A stretch of DNA of 64,000 nt, taken from positions 62,001 to 126,000 of the forward strand of contig NZ_VDCY01000002.1 of the NCBI RefSeq assembly GCF_006517395.1. Reading direction: 5' to 3'. Position 1 is the first letter of the stretch. Every line of letters begins with the position of its first letter. Positions 8,575 through 16,843 of this stretch are shown piece after piece. This DNA is from Terrilactibacillus laevilacticus. GTDB lineage: Bacteria; Bacillota; Bacilli; Bacillales; Sporolactobacillaceae. A program made the position numbers and the translations under genes. The notes beneath the pieces were generated by a model. It was not told where the DNA came from. It worked only from the letters and a program-made list of their open reading frames with translations, and did no database searches.

Positions 8575-9420
8575 TTAACGGATTAAACTATTGACGAGAC
8601 CAGACATTTGGTCACTCATCGTTAGTGCCCGTGCGTTAAATTGATACGACCTCTCTAAAGTCACTAGATCTGTCATTTCCTTTGTCATATCAACGTTTGA
8701 ATTTTCAAGAGCATGGGATTTTACAGCCCGATCAGCCATCGGAGTTTGCGTAAGCACATCGGCTATAGTAAGACCTAGTGCCTGCATGTTGGGTAAACCA
8801 TATAAATTATCCCCTCTAGATTCTAACAATTCAGGGCGATTGATAGTGACAATGCCAATTTGTCCGACTGTCTGACGCGCGTCATTTGGCATGATAGCTG
8901 TCACTTCCCCATTTGGGCCTACTTCAATCGACTTTGTTCCGCTCGGAAGATTGATGGGATTTCCATTTGAATCGAGAACAGCCTGTCCCTTTCTTGTCAC
9001 AAGATTCACTTGATCTGGATTTTGAGCATCTACTGACAAGTAAAAAGCACCATCACGGGTATATTGTGTCACGCGTCCACCCGTACCATTAGACACACCA
9101 ATTTCAAACATTTGATCAGGAGAAGTCAGAGCAAGATCTAGATCACGGTCGGTTGATTGAATACCGCCTTGCGTCATATCGGTTTTTATATCATCAATTT
9201 TTGCCCCGGTACCGGATCGAATCCCAGCTGGTGTCAGACGAGGTGCCTTATCTTCTTTGGGGTTGATATTATCAATTTGCTGCTCCAGCAATTCAGTGAA
9301 TGTCGCGTTTTTACTCTTGTACCCCGTTGTGCTGGCGTTGGCTAAATTATTAGCAATCATATCTAACTGCTTTTGGATTTGCCCCATCGTCACGCTGCTG
9401 GTAATCATACTTCGCTGCAT
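8575..9420 (-). CDS. flhP: Flagellar hook-basal body protein FlhP (FlgG family)
   Basis: The 281-aa protein starts MQRSMITSSVTMGQIQKQLDMIANNLANASTTGYKSK, the rod-protein N-terminal coiled-coil motif. It ends in NSNVDMTKEMTDLVTLERSYQFNARAL, the matching C-terminal motif shared by FlgG, FlgE and FlgF. In B. subtilis FlhP is a distal rod component needed for hook assembly. GGAGG lies 8 nt before the ATG. Its usual partner flhO is upstream but separated by a 457-bp gap filled with repeats, so the pair may no longer be tightly co-expressed. Confidence 0.9.
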   Translation of the reverse strand: MQRSMITSSVTMGQIQKQLDMIANNLANASTTGYKSKNATFTELLEQQIDNINPKEDKAPRLTPAGIRSGTGAKIDDIKTDMTQGGIQSTDRDLDLALTSPDQMFEIGVSNGTGGRVTQYTRDGAFYLSVDAQNPDQVNLVTRKGQAVLDSNGNPINLPSGTKSIEVGPNGEVTAIMPNDARQTVGQIGIVTINRPELLESRGDNLYGLPNMQALGLTIADVLTQTPMADRAVKSHALENSNVDMTKEMTDLVTLERSYQFNARALTMSDQMSGLVNSLIR

Positions 9421-9570
9421 TGCTCTTCATCCTCCTTTGGGTATGTATGAGTGAGGGTCGCCTCACCTCACGCTAGAATGTACGTTGGTCGGGATTGAAC
9501 TATCTCGATCTAGATGCATGGATGGCGAAATTTCAGGATTAGTCCGGGCGGATCACGCTAACTTATGCTA

Positions 9571-9845
9571 GAATTGCACTGTTTCGGATCGGAATTGCAT
9601 CACTTCGGATTGGAATTGCACTAGTTCGGGATTGAATTGCACTACTTCTGACCGATTTGCACCACTTCAGATCACAATTGCACTACTTCGTGAATGAATT
9701 GCGCCACTTCTAGTCGATTTGCACTACTACAGATCACAATTGCACCACTTCGGGACTGTATTGCACTACCTCAGGCCTGAATTGCACTACTTCGTGACTG
9801 AATTGCACGATCTCAAACCAGATTTGAACCACTTCACGGCTGATT
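9571..9845 (+). repeat. Array 1 of 20-21 bp units (TTGCAC subtype), about 13 copies
   Basis: Thirteen tandem units can be read between flhO and flhP. Each begins with AATTGCACTACTTC or a close variant (for example ATTTGCACCACTTC) and ends in a 6-7 base variable tail. Unit starts are 20 or 21 bp apart. The array fills most of the 457-bp gap; decayed units may extend left to about 9490. It belongs to the window-wide family described under findings. Confidence 0.85.
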
Positions 9846-9877
9846 TAAACAATACTTCATCCAACTCAGCTTTAGTG

Positions 9878-10693
9878 TTACCCGTTCACTCGACCTACTT
9901 GGTTGACGGATTTATCAATGGTTGAGTCAAGGACTTGTAAGACTTTTTGGTTTGTTTCAAAGTTTCGATATGTAGACATTAAGTCTGTCATGGTGTCGTC
10001 CGGTGACACGTTGGAACCCTGCAGGTAGCCTTGTTTTATTTGATATGTAATCGCTTGGTTTCCTTGCGCAGGTGGGAGGTTGCCGCCCGCTGTCAGTCGG
10101 AATAGACCTGATCCTTCTTTGACAAGTTGGTTTGGGTTGGCTGCATAGTTCACGCCAATTTGAGCTATTCGTTGACCTGCGACGCTCACCGTTCCGTCTT
10201 CAGCTACGTCAAAATTCTCTGAAGGAACTTGAATTTGGTTTCCGTTCGTATCTAGGACAGGGTTCCCTTCAGCTGTCATGAGCGTGCCGCCTGCATTTTG
10301 GGTGAAATGACCATCTTGTGTATAACGGATGCCGTTCTGTGTTTGAACGGCAAAGAATAAAGCACCTTCTGGTTTACCAGTTTGTTGATTCTGAGGTAAG
10401 CCTGCAGTATGTAAGGCAAGATCTGTTTTATTTTTTGTTTCCTTAAGGGTTCCTTCTGAAAAGTCTGGAATCGTTTCTTGGAGGTAGACCCCCGTGGATA
10501 AACTTCCGATGTTGCCTTTTGATGGATCGACTCCGCCTAGTCTTGCAATGAGCTGTTCAGGGAAAGACCGCTGAGTTGCTTGATCCGATTTGTATCCGGG
10601 TGTATTGCTATTAGCTAGGTTGTTCGTTAGCATTTGCTGACGTTTTTGTTGGGTTAGCATCCCTTCAGCTGCCGTGTAAAATCCTCTTATCAC
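9878..10693 (-). CDS. flhO: Flagellar hook-basal body protein FlhO (FlgG family)
   Basis: The start is taken as GTG at 10693 because GGAGG lies 8-9 nt upstream; this gives 271 aa beginning (V)IRGFYTAAEGMLTQQKRQQMLTN, the length of B. subtilis FlhO (about 270). A longer reading from 10735 has no comparable ribosome site. The N-terminal NLANSNTPGYKSDQA and C-terminal NVSPDDTMTDLMSTYRNFETNQKVLQ are the paired rod-protein motifs. FlhO forms part of the distal rod. Downstream of mbl it keeps the conserved mbl-flhO-flhP order. Confidence 0.88.
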   Translation of the reverse strand: MIRGFYTAAEGMLTQQKRQQMLTNNLANSNTPGYKSDQATQRSFPEQLIARLGGVDPSKGNIGSLSTGVYLQETIPDFSEGTLKETKNKTDLALHTAGLPQNQQTGKPEGALFFAVQTQNGIRYTQDGHFTQNAGGTLMTAEGNPVLDTNGNQIQVPSENFDVAEDGTVSVAGQRIAQIGVNYAANPNQLVKEGSGLFRLTAGGNLPPAQGNQAITYQIKQGYLQGSNVSPDDTMTDLMSTYRNFETNQKVLQVLDSTIDKSVNQVGRVNG

Positions 10694-10830
10694 GGGGGGT
10701 CCTCCTTTTTTATTAAATGATTCGTATACGCTCAAAAGAGTACCAACAAATTGGTTTTATAAGGAGCCATTTTGGGTATATATGGGCCAAGGACAGACAA
10801 CTTTTTCCTGCCCACGGTATTTAAAACAAT

Positions 10831-11832
10831 TTAATTTGCTTTACGTTTTGGGAGCTTGTCCAAATGTTGAAGCATGATTCCTGTTCCTTCGGCTACACAT
10901 GTCATTGGATCTTCAGCTACAACGACAGGTACTTTCAATTCTTGAGCAAGTAATTGATCGATCCCGTGAAGTAGGGCTCCACCGCCTGTGATGATGACGC
11001 CGCGGTCAATAATGTCAGCGGATAGTTCAGGTGGCGTTTTTTCCAATACATTTTTTGCTGCACGAACGATGACCATAACGGAGTCAATGAGAGCGTCGTG
11101 GATTTCATCTGAATGTACGGTCAAGGTATGAGGTAAACCGCTTACCATGTCACGTCCGCGGATGGTAATTTCTTCTGTTCTAGAGCCTTTGAAAACCGTG
11201 CCGATGTTCATTTTGATTTGTTCAGCTGTCCGTTCACCGATGAGGAGCTTGTACTTTCTTTTTATAAAATTTAAAATTTCTTGATCAAATTTATCTCCAG
11301 CCATTTTGATCGATTCAGCCGTCACGATATCTCCCATAGAGAGAACCGCTATATCTGTTGTTCCACCGCCGATATCGATAACCATGTTTCCGCTTGGTTG
11401 GAAGATGTCCATACCTGCACCTACTGCAGCCACTTTTGGTTCTTCCTCAAGATACACCTGTTTTCCGCCGCTTTTTTCAGCAGCTTCTCGGATAGCCTTT
11501 TTTTCTACTGATGTAATATTTGTCGGTGTACAAATAAGAATACGCGGCTTCGCCATGAACCCTTTAACATTGATTTTATTAATAAAATGCTTCAGCATCA
11601 TCTCTGTGATTTCAAAATCTGCAATAACGCCGTCGCGAAGAGGACGAATGGCGACAATATTTCCTGGTGTACGACCAACCATACGTCTTGCTTCTTCACC
11701 TACTGCAAGCGGTGTATTTGTTGTCGTGTCAATGGCTATGACAGAAGGTTCATTTAAGACGATGCCGCGCCCTTTTACATAAATGAGAATATTTGCCGTT
11801 CCAAGGTCTATTCCGATATCTTTAGAAAACAT
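10831..11832 (-). CDS. mbl: Cell-shape actin homologue Mbl
   Basis: The 333-aa MreB-family protein opens MFSKDIGIDLGTANILIYVKGRG, the phosphate-1 loop of the actin fold. It has VVIDIGGGTTDIAVLS-type phosphate-2 and TGGGALLHGI adenosine motifs. Mbl filaments guide lateral wall synthesis under the membrane. It is assigned to Mbl, not MreB or MreBH, from its place between spoIIID and flhO, which is the mbl locus in Bacillaceae. Length is normal (B. subtilis Mbl is 333 aa). GGGAGG lies upstream of the ATG. Confidence 0.93.
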   Translation of the reverse strand: MFSKDIGIDLGTANILIYVKGRGIVLNEPSVIAIDTTTNTPLAVGEEARRMVGRTPGNIVAIRPLRDGVIADFEITEMMLKHFINKINVKGFMAKPRILICTPTNITSVEKKAIREAAEKSGGKQVYLEEEPKVAAVGAGMDIFQPSGNMVIDIGGGTTDIAVLSMGDIVTAESIKMAGDKFDQEILNFIKRKYKLLIGERTAEQIKMNIGTVFKGSRTEEITIRGRDMVSGLPHTLTVHSDEIHDALIDSVMVIVRAAKNVLEKTPPELSADIIDRGVIITGGGALLHGIDQLLAQELKVPVVVAEDPMTCVAEGTGIMLQHLDKLPKRKAN

Positions 11833-12218
11833 GATTTTCCTCCCTGATTATATTGTTTCTATTTATATAGTGAGTGTTTCGAATTTTCGTTAATTACGCA
11901 TAAGTTGTCGAATTATATCATTATTTATCTTACCATAAATTGTAGTCATCAGGGAGTATTTTCAAACGAAAAAATGGGTAAAAATAACTAGAAATTGATT
12001 TGACCTTATTACGTGCTTCCTTATTTGGTGAATTTGTAGAGTAATCGAATTGAGATTACCCCTGCTCATTAAGACCGTAAGTGGACCTCCTTTGGATGTC
12101 TGTCTTTACTTTTTTCTTCAATCTACAGGTCACTTTTGAAGCAATCAATCGGAAATTAAGATGGTTTTCGGTGACTTTCAGCCAAATACTGGCTATGACA
12201 AGGACTTTTAACTACCTC
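11833..12218. other. Non-coding gap between spoIIID and mbl
   Basis: About 386 bp without a credible ORF. The half near mbl should hold its promoter; GATATAAT on the minus strand (about 11912-11919) resembles an extended -10, but no good -35 lies 17 bp upstream. No terminator for spoIIID is obvious. Confidence 0.35.
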
Positions 12219-12488
12219 TTATTGTACTATTTCCTCTTTCGTATCCTGCTGATATTTCAACCGTGTTGCTTCCCCCCCGCGAAGATGCCGAATCGACTTG
12301 TGATAATCCAGTACGTTCTTGACCTCATTTGCCAACTCTGGATTAATAATGGGCAACCTTTCCGTCAAATCCTTATGAACGGTGCTTTTAGAGACACCAA
12401 ATTCCTTTGCTATCACTCGCACGGTTTTCTTCGTCTCCACGATATGCTTTCCAATCTTGATTGTTCGCTCTTTGATGTAATCGTGCAC
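12219..12488 (-). CDS. spoIIID: Sporulation transcription regulator SpoIIID
   Basis: The 89-aa DNA-binding protein has the helix-turn-helix KTVRVIAKEFGVSKSTVHKD (21-40), followed by the basic C-terminal helix KSIRHLRGGEATRLKY that SpoIIID uses as a second DNA contact. It switches mother-cell genes on and off after SigE activation. The start is GTG at 12488 with AGGAGG 8 nt upstream. Length (B. subtilis 93 aa) and position next to mbl fit the family. The usual neighbour on the other side, spoIIQ, is 33 kb away here. Confidence 0.95.
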   Translation of the reverse strand: MHDYIKERTIKIGKHIVETKKTVRVIAKEFGVSKSTVHKDLTERLPIINPELANEVKNVLDYHKSIRHLRGGEATRLKYQQDTKEEIVQ

Positions 12489-12813
12489 ACCACTCGCCTC
12501 CTACGAATATATAGACATGCGAAATGAGACCTTCTTCGGAGGGAAAACAACTGCTTCAATGCATTTTTGTTATGTTCCTCCACGCTCACCTCAGAACCCC
12601 GCGTTGTGAGTTTGTAACATTTTATTAATCGACTTCGGGTTATATGCCAAAAAGTCAATAAGGACAAGGTGTTTGGAGGGATGGTGGGTTCTTTTTTTTA
12701 TTTTATGAAGATTATGCTATTTGACATTTATTCATATGACTAAATGTTGGGGAATATGAGAAAACGTCATTTTGAGGGTCGATTCTCACTTGAGCGGCTT
12801 TGCGATCGCATCG

Positions 12814-14146
12814 GAATTGAGGTGGCTTGACCTGGGATTGAGATGGCTTTGGATTAATTGAGGTACTTTGGCATAGAATTGAGGTACTTCTGGATTAATT
12901 GCGGTGCTTTGGCATAGAATTGAGGTACTTCTGAATTAATTGCGGTGCTGCTTTGGCGTAGAATTGAGGTACTTCTGAATTAATTGCGGTGCTTTGGCAT
13001 AGAATTGAGGTACTTCTGAATTAATTGCGGTACTTCACCACGGAATTGAGCTACTTCCGGATTAATTGCGGTACTTCACCACGGAATTGAGCTACTTTTA
13101 AATTAATTGCGGTACTTCAACACTGAATTGAGCCACTTCCGGATTAATTGCGGTACTTCACCACGGAATTGAGCTACTTTTAAATTAATTGCGGTACTCC
13201 ACCATAGAATTGAGGTACTTCCGGATTAATTGCGGTACTTCTGCACGGAATTGAGCTACTTCTGGATTAATTGCGGTACTTCGCCACTGAATTGAGCCGC
13301 TTCTGGATTAATTGCGGTACTTCTGCACGGAATTGAGCCGCTTCTGAATTAATTGCGGTACTACCCCACGGAATTGAGCCACTTTTAATTAATTGCGGTA
13401 CTTCAATACTGAATTGAGCTACTTTTAAATTAATTGAGGTACTCACCACGGAATTGAGCCACTTCTGAATTATTTGCGGTACTCCACCATGGAATTGAGG
13501 TACTTCTGGATTAATTGCGGTCTTCGCCACGGAATTGAGCCACTTCACAAATTATTGAGGTTCTCCACCATGGAATTGAGCCACTTTTAAATTAATTGAG
13601 GTACTCACCATAGAATTGAGGTACTTCTGGATTAATTGGGGTACTTCGCCACGGAATTGAGCCACTTCTGAATTATTTGCGGTACTCCACCATGGAATTG
13701 AGGTACTTCTGGATTAATTGCGGGACTCCGCCATGGAATTGAGCTACTTCTGGATTAATTGCGGGACTCCAACACTGAATTGAGCCACTTCTGAATTAAT
13801 TGCGGTACTTCAACAATGAATTGAGCCACTTTTAAATTAATTGCGGTACTCCCCCACGGAATTGAGCCACTTTTAAATTAATTGCGGTACTTCAATACTG
13901 AATTGAGCTACTTTTAAATTAATTGAGGTACTCACTACGGAATTGAGCCACTTCTGAATTAATTGCGGTACTCCCCCACGGAATTGAGCCACTTCACAAA
14001 TTATTGAGGTTCTCCACCATGGAATTGAGCCACTTTTAAATTAATTGCGGTACTCACCACAGAATTGAGCTACTTATGAATTAATTGCGGTACTCCCCCA
14101 TGGAATTGAGCCACTTCACAAATTATTGCGGTTCTCCATATCGGAT
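12814..14146 (+). repeat. Array 2, about 65 units of 20-21 bp (TTGAG/TTGCGG subtype)
   Basis: The longest array in the window fills the gap between spoIIID and the NERD gene. Two alternating unit types, AATTGCGGTACTTC plus 7 bases and AATTGAGCTACTTC (or AATTGAGCCACTTC) plus 6 bases, make a 41-bp dimer repeated about 32 times. Neighbouring copies are more alike than distant ones, a sign of local tandem duplication. Some units are shortened by 1-2 bases. Several chance ORFs run through it on the minus strand, without ribosome sites. Confidence 0.92.
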
Positions 14147-14151
14147 TGTAA

Positions 14152-15132
14152 CTACCTCTTCTTTTCTAATAGAGAAAGTAATTGATAGGTTGTACCTTTT
14201 GTTGAACCTTGACGTTTAACATTTAGCGAAGTAAGGATATCCGTGGCTAGATATCTTGAGGGTGTTTGCAGAAAGTGACGGAGTTGTTGATTCGTTATGG
14301 TAGGTCCTATCAAAAATAGGTAATCTATTAATGAATCTAGGTGCGCTTGCCTAGAAGAGAAATCACAAGCTGAACAGGTCCACTTTCCATAGTCTCTTTT
14401 CATGGGTAAGCTATAGCATTTTGGACAATGGACGCCTTTTAGAATATTGTTTCTCTGGATGTGGAATTGTTCAATGAGATTAGGTAGATCAGGTGTATGA
14501 TTTTTTATAAATGAATCTGCAAGTTTTTTCATTTCTTTAGTCTCTAGTATTTCACTGGTATATCTTCTTTCCATTGGTCCAATTTTCGAAAAAAGATTTG
14601 TGCTATGCGTGATTTGTTTTTTCTGTTCTGGACTCAGGTTTGAAGCTTGAATGATGGTGGAAGGATGGCTAAATACAACGAGGGTCTCGATAGGGAGTTG
14701 GGGGAGTTTGTGCCTATCAAGCCAATGTTTAACTTGATATTTATGTCGTTTTACTTGTGTTAGTGGATTGGGATAACCTTCTTTTTTGCCATCTAACTCT
14801 CTGATCATCTGATCAAATTCAGAATCAAAGTGAATGATTCCCGCTAAGTTTTTGACTTCCAAGAGAAGAATGAAAGATTTGGAAACGAGGACCGTATCCA
14901 TTTGAAAGTGGGAGTCACCATGAGGTAGGCGAAGGTCCTGAAAAATAGAATACTTTTTCTCTGCGAGTAAACTTAAAGTGTAGTCTACCGATTTTTCTCC
15001 TTTGTAGCCGGCCTTTCTGTTGATTAGTTCTTTTTCAGCTCGTTCTCTGTCAAAAGAATTCAGTCTACATCGCCTTAGCAGTGATTCAAGCCCAAGCATT
15101 CGAGGTGGTATGTTTCGATATTTTTTGATCAA
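14152..15132 (-). CDS. NERD domain protein with C-terminal zinc ribbon
   Basis: In this 326-aa protein the nuclease-related domain runs about 38-150, with the predicted metal-site residues E46 (KGEKS), D79 (FQMDTV) and E92-x-K94 (LLEVKNL), plus a Gln near 126. This is the PD-(D/E)xK-like arrangement of NERD proteins. A four-Cys zinc ribbon follows (C236, C239, C253, C256), and then a region rich in L and R that may bind DNA. NERD proteins are thought to act in DNA processing, but few have been tested. The gene ends 6 bp from the largest repeat array and stands alone. Confidence 0.82.
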   Translation of the reverse strand: MIKKYRNIPPRMLGLESLLRRCRLNSFDRERAEKELINRKAGYKGEKSVDYTLSLLAEKKYSIFQDLRLPHGDSHFQMDTVLVSKSFILLLEVKNLAGIIHFDSEFDQMIRELDGKKEGYPNPLTQVKRHKYQVKHWLDRHKLPQLPIETLVVFSHPSTIIQASNLSPEQKKQITHSTNLFSKIGPMERRYTSEILETKEMKKLADSFIKNHTPDLPNLIEQFHIQRNNILKGVHCPKCYSLPMKRDYGKWTCSACDFSSRQAHLDSLIDYLFLIGPTITNQQLRHFLQTPSRYLATDILTSLNVKRQGSTKGTTYQLLSLLEKKR

Positions 15133-15380
15133 GTTATCAACTCCAATCTAGTATGATTGTTACTATATTCGAGGGTCATTTGTTAAATTCCTTCATACTC
15201 TTGTTTTTGTATTTAAAGAAATCGCTCTCGTTCCAGATAAACTATTCCTTAAAACAATAGAATGATAAATTCCTTGTAAACAATTGTGTGTCAGCTGACT
15301 TTAAATCCGGTTTATAAACCCTTCCATAGAAATACATATGTCCCAACTGTCGACGATAGGTTGTGTCTAATCGCTAAAAC

Positions 15381-15424
15381 CAAAAAAGTGATCTATTCTC
15401 CGTCATTGAGAGAATAGATCACTT
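15381..15424 (-). terminator. Strong terminator after the first aminotransferase gene
   Basis: AAGTGATCTATTCTC (15386-15400) pairs perfectly with its 15-base complement at 15410-15424. Six T follow on the minus strand. It ends the liv-rocB-aminotransferase operon. Confidence 0.9.
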
Positions 15425-15429
15425 GATAT

Positions 15430-16737
15430 TTATTTACTGACCTTATCCAAGTTTTCACTTGATAAAGTTATTTCTTTCAATGATTCATTGATTATAGAGA
15501 CGGCTAGGTCAATATCAGCTTTTGTGACAATGACAGGTGGAATAAATCGGATAACGTTTTTATCAACACCGCAGTTTAGAAGCAAAAGCCCTTTTTCTAA
15601 TGCTTTAGCTTGTAAATTTGAAACTGTTTTAGAGTCAGGTTTACCCTCTTCAGTTATAAACTCCATTCCGATCATGAGTCCAAGCCCTCTAATGTCTCTT
15701 ATAGAAGGATATGAGACAGCACATGTTTTTAATTGTTCAATAAAGTATTCCCCCATGTTTTGAGCATTTTCTAGCCAGCCATCTTGGAGTAATTCAATCA
15801 CGGCTAGTCCTGCTGCACAAGCGATTGGGTTGCCTCCAAAGGTTCCTCCGTGGGCACCACTTTCCCATTTGTCCATAACTTTACTTTTACCTACGATGGC
15901 ACTGAGCGGGAAGCCATTCGCAATTCCCTTTGCAATGGACATAATATCTGGTTTAACACCAAAGTGTTCATGAGCAAACATTTTTCCTGTCCGACCGAAA
16001 CCAGTTTGTACTTCATCAAAAATAAGCATGATTCCATGTTCATCACAAAGTTCTCGGATTCTTTTAATAAATTCAGTTGGTGGAACAATATAGCCACCTT
16101 CGCCTTGGACAGGCTCCATAATAATGGCTGCGACCTTTTCGGGAGCAATTAAGTAGTGAAAAATTTCATCTAATGATGCAATACAACGCTCTGTTTCTTC
16201 CTCAGGCGAGAGACCTGTACGGAAGGCGTATGGGTATTCTGCATAATAGACACTTGGGAGCAGGCCCTCGTATTCCTTACGATATTGGGCGTTTGAAGCT
16301 GTGACTGAAGTTGCTCCCATGGTTCTTCCATGGAAACTTCGTTTGAAAGATATAACACCAGGACGCTTCGTTGCCCATTTTGCTAGTTTGATAGCTCCTT
16401 CTACAGCTTCAGCACCACTATTTGCGAAGTAGAGTTTGTAATCTCCCCCCATTAAGTCACAAATTTTTTCTGCTAATTCAACATAAGTATCATAATAGAC
16501 GACATTGTGTCCTGCATGCACCAACTTATCCATTTGTTCTTTGGCTTTTTCAATGATGTGCGGGTGATTGTGTCCGAGATTCGTTACCCCGATGCCACTT
16601 GCAAAGTCGAGATATTTCTTCCCACTTTTATCCCAAAGATAAGCGCCCTTTCCCTTTTCAATTTCTAATTCCGTCACTCGTTTAGCCACTGGTGGCATGA
16701 CTTTATTAGCTCGTTCGTACAATGTTTTTTCTGACAT
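15430..16737 (-). CDS. Class III PLP aminotransferase (GABA/ornithine aminotransferase-like), copy 1
   Basis: The start is set at MSEKTLYERANK (16737), because AAGGAG lies 8 nt upstream and the paralogue at 40718-41995 starts at the same point; this gives 435 aa. Motifs are NSGAEAVEGAIKLA (107-120, cofactor phosphate), the SFHGRTMGA segment (134-142), FDEVQTGFGRTG (240-251, D241 bonds the pyridine N) and SIAKGIANG with the Schiff-base K270. Such enzymes move the terminal amino group of GABA, ornithine or related omega-amino acids to 2-oxoglutarate. It lies after the liv genes and rocB, so it probably acts on the amine released by RocB-like hydrolysis. Confidence 0.88.
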   Translation of the reverse strand: MSEKTLYERANKVMPPVAKRVTELEIEKGKGAYLWDKSGKKYLDFASGIGVTNLGHNHPHIIEKAKEQMDKLVHAGHNVVYYDTYVELAEKICDLMGGDYKLYFANSGAEAVEGAIKLAKWATKRPGVISFKRSFHGRTMGATSVTASNAQYRKEYEGLLPSVYYAEYPYAFRTGLSPEEETERCIASLDEIFHYLIAPEKVAAIIMEPVQGEGGYIVPPTEFIKRIRELCDEHGIMLIFDEVQTGFGRTGKMFAHEHFGVKPDIMSIAKGIANGFPLSAIVGKSKVMDKWESGAHGGTFGGNPIACAAGLAVIELLQDGWLENAQNMGEYFIEQLKTCAVSYPSIRDIRGLGLMIGMEFITEEGKPDSKTVSNLQAKALEKGLLLLNCGVDKNVIRFIPPVIVTKADIDLAVSIINESLKEITLSSENLDKVSK

Positions 16738-16843
16738 AGTATGTTCTCTCCTTAAAAGAATTAGCATTAATAGGACAAAGATATATTGAAGGCTGAGTTT
16801 AGTTTTGGCTCAGAAATGTTTAACCCAGTCAACCAACCATTTT

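Noticed and set aside
10694-10735. N-terminal extension of FlhO to 10735
   Set aside because: The ribosome site GGAGG lies inside it, before GTG 10693, and the family start aligns with that GTG.
13267-13548. Minus-strand ORF inside array 2
   Set aside because: Built only of repeat units, no ribosome site, and frame changes wherever a 20-bp unit occurs.
12814-14146. CRISPR array
   Set aside because: Units are only 20-21 bp with a 13-14 base core and 6-7 base tails. There are no 28-37 bp repeats with unique spacers, and no cas genes in the window.
15488-16152. Plus-strand ORFs over the aminotransferase and other minus-strand genes
   Set aside because: They are antisense shadows of well-conserved genes, without ribosome sites or recognisable products.
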